Assembly (NCBI GenBank): GCA_002256345.1
Contig: NKIY01000015.1
Location: 62,001-126,000 of the forward strand
Reading direction: 5' to 3'
Length of the DNA: 64,000 nucleotides
Source of the DNA: Bradyrhizobiaceae bacterium PARB1
GTDB taxonomy: Bacteria > Pseudomonadota > Alphaproteobacteria > Rhizobiales > Xanthobacteraceae
Part shown: one piece after another, positions 48,300 to 56,438 of the stretch
Numbering within the stretch: the first letter of the stretch is position 1
How the letters are laid out: every line of letters begins with the position of its first letter
Translations under genes and position numbers: made by a program
The notes under the pieces: model-generated
What the model saw: only the letters and a program-made list of their open reading frames with translations
What the model was told of the DNA's origin: nothing
Databases searched by the model: none

Positions 48300-49187
48300 A
48301 TGAAATTCGTATCGATGTTATCGGGCGGCGCGGCGCGCCTGGGCGTGATGCTCGACGGTGAGCGCGTGCTCGACCTCGCTAAGGCCGAGCCGAACGCCGC
48401 CTTCGCCGATCTGATCAGCCTCATCGAAGCTGGCGATGCAGGGCTGGAAGCCGCACGACGTTGGGCCACTGCTGCGCCGCCAAGCGCCGTCATCAAGCTC
48501 TCCGACGTGACACTGCAGGCGCCGATCCCCTCGCCGCGCAAGAACGTGTTCTGCGTCGGCCGCAACTATATTGAACATGTCGAAGAAGGATATCGAGCGC
48601 GTGGCACCGAGGTGAAGCTGCCGGAGTATCCGCAATTCTTCACGAAGCCTCGCACGGCAGTCGTCGGCGTCGGCGCAACCGTGCCGCTGCATGCCCATGT
48701 CACCGCCATGCTCGATTACGAAGTCGAACTCGCCGTCGTCATCGGCCGTGGCGGCGTCAATATCCCGATCGAGAATGCGCTCGACCATATCTTCGGCTTC
48801 ACCATCATCAATGACGTCACCGGCCGCGACGTGCAACGTCGCCATGACCAGTGGTTCAAGGGCAAGGGTCTCGACGGCACCTGCCCGATGGGCCCGTGGG
48901 TGGTGGAGCGCAACGACATCCGCGATCCACAGGCGCTCGACCTCTCCCTCAAGGTGAATGGCGAAGTCCGTCAGAGCTCCAACACCAGGCACATGATCTT
49001 CCCGATCGCGCGCATCATCAGCGAGCTGTCGCTCGGTCTCACGCTGGAGCCCGGCGACGTCATCGCCACCGGCACGCCATCCGGTGTCGGCTATGCCATG
49101 ACGCCGCCGCGCCCGTTAAAGGCCGGCGATGTCATGACCTGCGAGATCGAACAGATAGGAACGCTGGAAAACCGTGTCGGCAACTAG
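48300..49187 (+). CDS. Fumarylacetoacetate hydrolase family protein
   Basis: 295 residues from the ATG at 48300, with GGGGAA upstream. FAH-family enzymes cleave C-C bonds or hydrate/decarboxylate diketo acids using Mg or Mn. The family core is present: KNVFCVGRNYIEHVEEG, LPEYPQFFTKP, MLDYEVELAVVIGRGG (metal-binding Glu pair), FTIINDVTGRDVQ (metal-binding Asp), WFKGKGLDGTCPMGPW and DVIATGTPSGVGYAM. The substrate is unknown; it resembles 2-keto-4-pentenoate hydratase or oxaloacetate decarboxylase-like members. The gene ends in a CTAG shared with the convergent ppx. Confidence 0.9.
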   Translation: MKFVSMLSGGAARLGVMLDGERVLDLAKAEPNAAFADLISLIEAGDAGLEAARRWATAAPPSAVIKLSDVTLQAPIPSPRKNVFCVGRNYIEHVEEGYRARGTEVKLPEYPQFFTKPRTAVVGVGATVPLHAHVTAMLDYEVELAVVIGRGGVNIPIENALDHIFGFTIINDVTGRDVQRRHDQWFKGKGLDGTCPMGPWVVERNDIRDPQALDLSLKVNGEVRQSSNTRHMIFPIARIISELSLGLTLEPGDVIATGTPSGVGYAMTPPRPLKAGDVMTCEIEQIGTLENRVGN

Positions 49188-50689
49188 CGCCGGACGATCG
49201 AGCCCGACTTGCCGACCAGTCGCGCAAGCTGCTTGAAGCGGCTGCCGACGCGGTCGGCGACGAGATCGACCAGGCGATGCTCGAAAATGAGCATCATCTT
49301 GCGATCCTGCACGGTGAAATGCGCGGCCGGCAGAACCCCGGGCTGCGCCGCCGAAATCAGATGCGCCACGCGGAACAGCGCACCGAGCAGGCGTGCCCGC
49401 TCCACCTGCGCGGGCGTCACCAGTGAGCGCACGATTTCCGGCGGTTCGTTTTCGGCGCTGAAGCCGGCATAACGGTAGTAGACCGACAGCGCGAGGAAGG
49501 CCCGACCGTGATGGTCGATGGAGCCGAAATTGCCATTGGTGATCAGATGCAACGTCTGCTCGCCGCGGTGATCGGGATGTACGCGCCAGCCGATATCCGA
49601 CAGCAGGCAGGCGATGCGGCGCAACCGGCGATCGTCATCGGTCTCCGGCAGCTTGGCGATGCGAACGAAATGATCGCTCCAGGCGCTCAGCTCCTGCGCA
49701 TGACGCGCCGAGCGGGAATAGAGCCTGTTCATGGTCTCGGCCGCCCCGAGCAAGCCGTCCTCAGCGCGCTGCGCCGGCGACAGCATCTCGTAGAGCAACC
49801 CCTCGCGAACGCCATAAGTCGAGAACACGATCGCCTTCGGCTTGCCGATGCGAATGATGTATTCGAGAAGCAGCGCGGCATAGACCAGGAGCGGCTGGCG
49901 TGCCTCGGTGATCGTCTCGATATCGGCGAGCACATTGGCTGCCGCGAAGCGGCGCACGCGGCGTACGAAGCTAAGCGCATCGGCCGCCGAGATCGTATAG
50001 CCGTGCATCACCTTGAGCGGATAGCCGCTCTGCAGGATGTGAAGTCGCGCGAGCGCACGCCATGTGCCGCCAACTGCATAGAAATTACGACCGCCGCATG
50101 CCTTCAGCTGCGCGACATCGGCAAGTGCCTTGGCGATGATACGTTCGGCGCGCTTTGGCGAATTCTTCGAAGCGTCCTGCAAGGCAAGGCCGCCGAGCGG
50201 CAGCGTGATGCCCTGTCGCACCGAATTGCCGCGCACATCGATGAGTTCGAGGGAACCGCCGCCCATGTCCCCGACGAGACCGTTCGGCTTGTGCACGCCG
50301 GAGATGACGCCGAGCGCCGAGAGTTTCGCTTCGCGCGGACCGGAGATGATCTGGATTTCACAGCCGCAAATCTTCTCTGCCGCGGCGATGAAGTCCGGAC
50401 CATTGCTGGCATCGCGCGCCGCCGCGGTCGCAATCGCATAGACGCGGCCGACCTTCATGATCTTGCACAGCGCATGAAAGCGCCGCAGCGCCGTCAATGC
50501 CTTATCGACGGCATCCTGGGCCAGAAGCCCGGTGCTCTGCACCTCGCGGCCAAGGCCACATAGCGCCTTCTCGTTGAAGATGGTGACGAGGCTGCGGGCA
50601 AGCGATTCATAGACCACGAGACGAACGGAATTCGAGCCGATATCGATGACCGCAACGCTGGAGGCGCGTTGGCGCGTGCGCGCTACCAC
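49184..50689 (-). CDS. ppx: Exopolyphosphatase (Ppx/GppA family)
   Basis: 501 residues from a GTG start 12 bp after ppk. Ppx hydrolyses terminal phosphate from polyphosphate (or pppGpp for GppA). ASKHA motifs: VAVIDIGSNSVRLVVYE (phosphate loop 1), IATAAARDASNG, VGDMGGGSLELIDV (phosphate loop 2), and a C-terminal HD-like domain (WRVHPDHRGEQTL, FLALSVYYRYAG). It lies with ppk in one operon, so synthesis and degradation of polyphosphate are co-transcribed. Its stop overlaps that of the convergent FAH-family gene. Confidence 0.94.
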   Translation of the reverse strand: MVARTRQRASSVAVIDIGSNSVRLVVYESLARSLVTIFNEKALCGLGREVQSTGLLAQDAVDKALTALRRFHALCKIMKVGRVYAIATAAARDASNGPDFIAAAEKICGCEIQIISGPREAKLSALGVISGVHKPNGLVGDMGGGSLELIDVRGNSVRQGITLPLGGLALQDASKNSPKRAERIIAKALADVAQLKACGGRNFYAVGGTWRALARLHILQSGYPLKVMHGYTISAADALSFVRRVRRFAAANVLADIETITEARQPLLVYAALLLEYIIRIGKPKAIVFSTYGVREGLLYEMLSPAQRAEDGLLGAAETMNRLYSRSARHAQELSAWSDHFVRIAKLPETDDDRRLRRIACLLSDIGWRVHPDHRGEQTLHLITNGNFGSIDHHGRAFLALSVYYRYAGFSAENEPPEIVRSLVTPAQVERARLLGALFRVAHLISAAQPGVLPAAHFTVQDRKMMLIFEHRLVDLVADRVGSRFKQLARLVGKSGSIVRR

Positions 50690-50701
50690 GTGATCGATCC
50701 C

Positions 50702-52903
50702 TTATGACGATTGCTGGCGTTCGGAACGGCGGGTAAGCCGCCGCGGCGATGATTTCTCAAGCGACTTTCCACGGCCGGACAGACTCGGATTCGTCATGAA
50801 GTAATTGTGCACGTTGAAGGGCTCCTCGCCCCTCGCGGCCTTCATACGCGTTGACGACCCATCGGGCAACAATTGCCAGCTCTGTTCGGTGTCCTTGAGA
50901 TTGGCCACCATGATCTGTTCGAGCACCTGCGTATGCACCGTCGGATTCTGCAACGGGCACAGCACCTCGACGCGGCGATCGAGATTGCGCGGCATCATAT
51001 CGGCAGACGAGATATAGACCGCCGCTTTCGGGCTCGGCAGACCGTGGCCCATGCCGAAACAATAGATGCGGCAATGTTCGAGGAAACGGCCGATGATCGA
51101 TTTGACACGGATGTTCTCCGACAGTCCGGGTACTCCCGGCCGCAGGCAGCAGATGCCGCGCACGACGAGTTCGATCGAAACGCCGGCTTTCGAGGCCTCG
51201 TATAGCGCATCGATGATTCCGGGATCGACCAGCGCATTCATCTTCAGCCAGATCGCGCCAGTCTTGCCGGCGCGTGCGAATTCCGCCTCAGCTTTGATGT
51301 GATCGATCATCTGCTTGCGCAGGGTCAGCGGTGAAACCGCCATCTTCTCGATGTCGCTCGGTTCGGCATAGCCAGTAATGTAGTTGAACACCCGCGCGAC
51401 GTCGCGGCCAATGATCGGGTCGGACGTGAAGTAAGAGAGGTCGGTATAGATGCGCGCCGTGACCGGATGATAGTTACCGGTGCCCGTATGAACATAGGTC
51501 GTCAACGCGCCGCCCTCGCGGCGCACCACAAGCGACAGTTTCGCGTGGGTCTTCAATTCAAGGAAACCGTAGACCACCTGCACGCCGGCCCGCTCAAGAT
51601 CGCGAGCCCAGCGGATATTGGCCTCTTCATCGAAGCGCGCGCGCAGTTCGACCAGCGCCGTCACCGACTTTCCGGCTTCCGCGGCTTCGACCAGCGTGCG
51701 CACGATCGGCGAGTTGTTGGAAGTGCGGTAAAGTGTTTGCTTGATGGCGACGACATCGGGATCACGTGCAGCCTGCTGCAGGAACTGAACCACAACGTCG
51801 AAGGATTCGTACGGGTGATGGACGACGAGATCCTTCTGCCGGATCGCCGCGAAGATATCGCCGCCGTGGTCACGCACGCGCTCGGGATGGCGCGGTACAT
51901 AGGGAACGAATTCGAGATCCGGGCGATCGAGGCGCGTGAGCTGCGAGACTTCGTTCATGGCAAGGACGCCATCGACCAGCAGAATTTCGTCATCGGATGT
52001 CGCCAGCGCGCGCTGCACCGAGGCGCGCAATTCCACCGGCATGGCCGCTTCGATTTCGAGCCGGATTACCGAGCCCCGACGGCGGCGCTTCAGCGCCGAC
52101 TCGAACAGGCGAACGAGATCTTCTGCCTCTTCTTCGACTTCCAGCTCGCTGTCGCGAATGATACGGAATGCACCCTGCCCCTGCACGACATAACCGGGGA
52201 AGAGGCGCCCGATGAACAGACTCGTCGCCTGCTCAAGCGTGATCAGGCGAACCTCACCATCCTTGCCGGGATTAGGCAAACGGATGAAGCGGTCGATCTT
52301 GCCGGGCATGCGGATCAAAGCGTTCATCGTCTTGCCGTCGGCCACGCGCGTCAAATGCAGCGCGATGGTGAAGCCGAGATTTGGAATGAACGGGAACGGA
52401 TGTGCAGGATCGATCGCCAGCGGGGTCAGCAGCGGGAAGATGTTGTGGAGGAAGTGATCCTCGATCCAGCTGCGCTCGGCCTTGGTGACGTCCTTGCCGT
52501 CGAGCAGAACAATACCGGCATCGGCCAGCATGCTGCGCTGCTCACGCCAGATTGCCTGCTGGTCGATCGCGAGCTTGGACACCGAATGATTGATCAGCAC
52601 CAGTTGCTCGGCCGGCGTCAGCCCGTCGGGGCTGCGCTCGGTAATTCCTTCGCGCACCTGGGCCTTCAGGCCAGCGACACGGACCATGAAGAATTCATCG
52701 AGATTATTGGCCGAAATCGACAGGAAGCGGACCCGTTCCAACGCGGGATGGCCGGGATTGACGGATTCCTCCAGGACGCGACGATTGAAGTGCAGCCAGG
52801 AGAGTTCGCGGTTGATGAAACGTTCGGGTCCCGTTGCGATCGCCTCTGCCGGCTTCGCTTCACCCTTTTTCTCTTCAATCGCAATCTCTTCTGCAGAGTC
52901 CAT
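50702..52903 (-). CDS. ppk: Polyphosphate kinase 1
   Basis: 733 residues, ATG start. PPK1 polymerises the gamma-phosphate of ATP into polyphosphate. The N-terminal domain opens with [18 protein letters not shown] and [19 protein letters not shown]; the catalytic PLD-like domains carry His453 in [12 protein letters not shown] (the position phosphorylated in E. coli, H435), [17 protein letters not shown] and [16 protein letters not shown]. The C terminus is long and basic ([13 protein letters not shown]). Transcribed toward ppx. About 160 bp separate it from hdaA. Confidence 0.96.
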   Translation of the reverse strand: MDSAEEIAIEEKKGEAKPAEAIATGPERFINRELSWLHFNRRVLEESVNPGHPALERVRFLSISANNLDEFFMVRVAGLKAQVREGITERSPDGLTPAEQLVLINHSVSKLAIDQQAIWREQRSMLADAGIVLLDGKDVTKAERSWIEDHFLHNIFPLLTPLAIDPAHPFPFIPNLGFTIALHLTRVADGKTMNALIRMPGKIDRFIRLPNPGKDGEVRLITLEQATSLFIGRLFPGYVVQGQGAFRIIRDSELEVEEEAEDLVRLFESALKRRRRGSVIRLEIEAAMPVELRASVQRALATSDDEILLVDGVLAMNEVSQLTRLDRPDLEFVPYVPRHPERVRDHGGDIFAAIRQKDLVVHHPYESFDVVVQFLQQAARDPDVVAIKQTLYRTSNNSPIVRTLVEAAEAGKSVTALVELRARFDEEANIRWARDLERAGVQVVYGFLELKTHAKLSLVVRREGGALTTYVHTGTGNYHPVTARIYTDLSYFTSDPIIGRDVARVFNYITGYAEPSDIEKMAVSPLTLRKQMIDHIKAEAEFARAGKTGAIWLKMNALVDPGIIDALYEASKAGVSIELVVRGICCLRPGVPGLSENIRVKSIIGRFLEHCRIYCFGMGHGLPSPKAAVYISSADMMPRNLDRRVEVLCPLQNPTVHTQVLEQIMVANLKDTEQSWQLLPDGSSTRMKAARGEEPFNVHNYFMTNPSLSGRGKSLEKSSPRRLTRRSERQQSS

Positions 52904-53064
52904 CAGGTCCTAATCCATCCAATTCGAGAAATGAGGCGCTAGCAGCCAATCACCGCGAACAATGTGTTAGCCGCATGACAGTTCGATGACATTCAGGAAC
53001 TGCCGCAGGCCTCCGTCAAGGCGCATATTCGCTGCGGTGCGAAGCTGCACAACCGACAGGAAAC

Positions 53065-53742
53065 TCAGGATTCGCGCAAGAGTTCGGCAGCGAGTGCTCG
53101 CGTAACCGGGCGCCCCAGCCGCAACGCCTCACTGTCCAGCAATTCGACAGTCCTGCGCGCCGCAACAAAAGATCGTTCGATCCGGCTCGCGATATAGCTG
53201 ACCACCGTCTCGTCGATGCTCATCTGGCGATCGGCGCAGAATTTGACGATCAGCGCGCGAAACAGGAGATCATCCGGCGCCTTAAGCTGCACGACCGGCA
53301 CGGCCCGCAGGCGCGAGCGCAGATCGCGCAGCCCGATCTCCATAGCGACCGGTACAATCCGGGCAGTGATGAGCACATAAGCACCATCTTCGCGCGCAAG
53401 ATTGAGAAGGTGAAACAGCGCCCGTTCATCGAAACTGTCCGGGGTCAAATCTTCCACCACGACCGCGCCGGTCGCCAGCGCACCGGGCACCGTCGCAGCC
53501 GCCAGGGCATGGGCCATGGTCGAACGCGCACCGGCCTGTTCCGCCCAGATCGAGGCGAGATGGCTTTTGCCGGCGCCTTCGGGGCCAGCCAGAAGCATGA
53601 CCCGGTTGGGCCAGTCCGGCCAGCAATCGATCAGGCTGAGCGCCTCCGCATTGGCGTCGCCCTCGAGAAAATCGTCGCGCGACAAGCTCTCCGCATGGGG
53701 GAGCGCAAACGCCAGTTGACGGGGGTGGACACGGACAGACAC
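53065..53742 (-). CDS. hdaA: DnaA-homologous regulator HdaA
   Basis: 225 residues from a GTG start. It has AAA+ features of DnaA (Walker A in LLAGPEGAGKSHL, Walker B region VVVEDL) but lacks the DNA-binding domain IV. Its N terminus has QLAFALP at residues 9-15, the beta-clamp binding motif of Hda/HdaA. Such proteins stimulate ATP hydrolysis by DnaA after initiation and so prevent re-initiation, as shown in E. coli and Caulobacter. It follows the phosphatidyltransferase gene and precedes ppk, a conserved alphaproteobacterial order. Confidence 0.92.
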   Translation of the reverse strand: MSVRVHPRQLAFALPHAESLSRDDFLEGDANAEALSLIDCWPDWPNRVMLLAGPEGAGKSHLASIWAEQAGARSTMAHALAAATVPGALATGAVVVEDLTPDSFDERALFHLLNLAREDGAYVLITARIVPVAMEIGLRDLRSRLRAVPVVQLKAPDDLLFRALIVKFCADRQMSIDETVVSYIASRIERSFVAARRTVELLDSEALRLGRPVTRALAAELLRES

Positions 53743-53771
53743 GCAAATACTCCAGGCCGGCTCGCCGGCAA

Positions 53772-54326
53772 TTACTCAGGGCGCGCGCCCGTCTCGATCG
53801 TGCTCATGTGCCGTACCCACTCGACCAGGTAAAGGCTGACAGAAGCGAGCGACAGGACAGTCACAAAACCCATTAGAATCAAATCGTAAGGCGACGAATT
53901 GAAACCAAATCCGAGCGCCGCCAGGACCAAGGCGGCGAACGCCACCTGAGCCACCGTATTGAGTTTCGAGACCATCAGCGGCTTCATCGGGATCGGTTTG
54001 CCGAACAGCCAGGAGACGATCACGGCACCCACGATCATGATATCCCGCGACACCACCAGAATCACCAGCCAGCGCGGCACTGCCCCCCATATCCCCAGGG
54101 ACACAAAGATCGAGACCAACAGGGCCTTGTCAGCCAGGGGATCCAGCAAGGCCCCAAGTTCGCTGGCCATGTTGAAGCGCTTCGCCAGGAAGCCATCCAC
54201 GGCATCGCTGACGCCGGCGATGACGAAGACCGCAAAGGCGATCTCCATCTGGCCGGACGCAATCGCCCAGACGACGATGGGAACCAGCAGGATGCGGCCC
54301 AGAGTAATGATATTGGGGATGCTCAA
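53772..54326 (-). CDS. CDP-alcohol phosphatidyltransferase family protein
   Basis: 184 residues from a TTG start; the N terminus SIPNIITLGRILLVP is conserved at this point in relatives, so the non-ATG start is likely correct. The CDP-OH-P motif D-x2-D-G-x2-A-K...G-x3-D-x3-D is complete in SDAVDGFLAKR and LGALLDPLADK. Four or five membrane helices follow. Members move a phosphatidyl group from CDP-diacylglycerol to an alcohol such as glycerol-3-phosphate; PgsA is the closest guess but the acceptor is not certain. It is 29 bp upstream of hdaA and divergent from purM. Confidence 0.9.
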   Translation of the reverse strand: MSIPNIITLGRILLVPIVVWAIASGQMEIAFAVFVIAGVSDAVDGFLAKRFNMASELGALLDPLADKALLVSIFVSLGIWGAVPRWLVILVVSRDIMIVGAVIVSWLFGKPIPMKPLMVSKLNTVAQVAFAALVLAALGFGFNSSPYDLILMGFVTVLSLASVSLYLVEWVRHMSTIETGARPE

Positions 54327-54493
54327 CTGGCGCTTTCCGGCTCCGGATCGTGCCAGAATCCGGGCATCACTGCCCTGACCGGCCTAACGCCTAGATAGTA
54401 GCCGGGATAGCGTTTACGAGCCATTGCGCAGGGGCAATTTCCGACGTAACCAGCGGAAAATTCACAATTTCGCACTTCGCCAGGATACCGGGC

Positions 54494-55567
54494 ATGACCG
54501 ACCAGAAAAAAGGCCTCACTTACGCGGATGCAGGCGTCGATATCGATGCCGGCAACCGGCTGGTGGACCTCATCAAGCCGATGGTGCGCGCCACCGCCCG
54601 CCCCGGCGCCGATGCCGAGATCGGCGGCTTTGGCGGCCTGTTCGACCTGAAGGCCTCTGGCTTCAAGGATCCGATCCTGGTGGCGGCCACCGACGGCGTC
54701 GGCACCAAGGTCAAGATCGCCATCGAGGCCAATGTCCATGGCGGGATCGGCATCGACCTCGTCGCCATGTCGGTGAACGACCTTGTGGTCCAGGGCGCTG
54801 AGCCGCTGTTCTTCCTCGACTACTTTGCCTGCGGCAAGCTCGACCCGGAAGCCACCGCCTCCATCGTCGCCGGCATCGCCGAAGGCTGCCGGGAATCCGG
54901 CTGCGCCCTGATCGGCGGCGAGACCGCGGAAATGCCCGGCCTCTACAAGGACGGCGACTATGACCTCGGCGGCTTCGCTGTCGGCGCCGCCGAGCGCGGC
55001 ACGCTGTTGCCGACCAAGGACATGGCCGTCGGCGATGCCGTGATCGGCCTCGCCTCGTCGGGCGTGCATTCCAACGGCTTCTCGCTGGTCCGCAAGATCG
55101 TCGAGCGCACCGGTCTTTCCTACGCCGACAAGGCGCCGTTCTCCCCCGTGATGACGCTCGGCGGCGCGCTGCTGACGCCGACCAAGCTCTATGTAAAGTC
55201 CTGCCTCCGCGCGATCCGCGAGACCGGAGCGATCAAGGGCCTCGCCCATATCACCGGCGGCGGCTTCACCGACAACATCCCACGCGTGCTACCGAAGGAT
55301 CTCGGCGTGCGCATCGATCTCCCTGCGCTCAATGTGCTGCCGGTATTTAAGTGGCTCGCGGCCGAGGGCGATATCGCCGAACTCGAACTGCTCCGCACCT
55401 TCAATTGCGGCATCGGGATGATCGCCATCGTCAAGCGCGAGGCCTTGAGCGAGGTGATGGACATCCTGCGCGACAGCGGCGAGACCGTCGCCCTGCTCGG
55501 CGATGTGATCGAAGCCAAGGGTGACGAGCGCGTCGTCTATGACGGACATCTCGACCTGAAACTGTGA
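54494..55567 (+). CDS. purM: Phosphoribosylformylglycinamidine cyclo-ligase
   Basis: 357 residues, ATG start. PurM makes aminoimidazole ribotide from FGAM with ATP in de novo purine synthesis. Motifs: [33 protein letters not shown] (ATP-binding), [31 protein letters not shown] and [16 protein letters not shown], with [16 protein letters not shown]. Length is normal. It is followed directly by purN; its stop overlaps an in-frame GTG of that gene. Confidence 0.97.
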   Translation: MTDQKKGLTYADAGVDIDAGNRLVDLIKPMVRATARPGADAEIGGFGGLFDLKASGFKDPILVAATDGVGTKVKIAIEANVHGGIGIDLVAMSVNDLVVQGAEPLFFLDYFACGKLDPEATASIVAGIAEGCRESGCALIGGETAEMPGLYKDGDYDLGGFAVGAAERGTLLPTKDMAVGDAVIGLASSGVHSNGFSLVRKIVERTGLSYADKAPFSPVMTLGGALLTPTKLYVKSCLRAIRETGAIKGLAHITGGGFTDNIPRVLPKDLGVRIDLPALNVLPVFKWLAAEGDIAELELLRTFNCGIGMIAIVKREALSEVMDILRDSGETVALLGDVIEAKGDERVVYDGHLDLKL

Positions 55568-55575
55568 GGCCCACG

Positions 55576-56226
55576 ATGCGCCGCGTCGCCATTCTGATCT
55601 CGGGCCGCGGCTCGAACATGTCCGCACTGATCGAAGCCGCGACCGCAGAAGGCTTCCCGGCAGAGATCGCGCTCGTGATCTCAAACCGTAGTGACGCGCC
55701 CGGCCTCGCCAACGCGCAGGCCAATGGCGTCAAGACGCTGGTGATCGAGAGCAAACCGTTCGGCAAGGATCGCGCCGGCTTCGAAAAATTGCTGCAGGCT
55801 ACGCTCGACGAGCATGGCATCGAGTTGATCTGCCTGGCCGGCTTCATGCGCCTGTTCACGGCGGAGTTCGTACAGCATTGGTACGGCCGGATGCTCAACA
55901 TCCACCCGTCACTGCTGCCGTCCTTCCCGGGCCTCGATCCACATGGCCAGGCGCTACGTGCCGGCGTGAAGATCTCCGGGGCTACCGTGCATTTCGTGAT
56001 CCCGGAAACCGATGCCGGCCCCATCGTGATGCAGGGTGCTGCGCCGGTTGCCAATGACGATACTGCCGAGACTCTTGCGGCGCGCGTGCTCAGCGTCGAG
56101 CACCAGATCTATCCGCAAGCTCTGCGGCTGCTGGCAACGGGCGGCGTCGAGATCAAAGGCGATATTACGACGAGCAGTGCCGGCGTTGATGCGGAAGACT
56201 GCCTGATCGCGCCCTTGGTGATCTGA
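55576..56226 (+). CDS. purN: Phosphoribosylglycinamide formyltransferase
   Basis: 216 residues from the ATG at 55576 (GAGG 8 bp upstream). A GTG four codons earlier overlaps the purM stop and is the alternative start. PurN transfers formyl from 10-formyl-THF to GAR. Motifs: AILISGRGSNMSALI, ICLAGFMRLFT, the catalytic Asn/His in MLNIHPSLLPSFPG and the Asp in VIPETDAGPIVMQ. The C-terminal extension after GVEIKG is a little longer than in E. coli. Forms an operon with purM. Confidence 0.96.
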   Translation: MRRVAILISGRGSNMSALIEAATAEGFPAEIALVISNRSDAPGLANAQANGVKTLVIESKPFGKDRAGFEKLLQATLDEHGIELICLAGFMRLFTAEFVQHWYGRMLNIHPSLLPSFPGLDPHGQALRAGVKISGATVHFVIPETDAGPIVMQGAAPVANDDTAETLAARVLSVEHQIYPQALRLLATGGVEIKGDITTSSAGVDAEDCLIAPLVI

Positions 56227-56438
56227 ACAGGCTCCGAGAGATCATATTGGCTGCTTACGAACCGCGCCAATTCTCCATCAATGTCACGCCTTGACGATCG
56301 GTCTGTTACGGCCTGATCTATGCCCGCAACCGCCAAGTGGAACCGCGGCTGCTGTATTTCTGACGCAATCATTCAGCGATTATTCAGTGAGGGTCGACTG
56401 GACTGCGGATGTATCCAGCAACGATTGGTGCCGCCATC

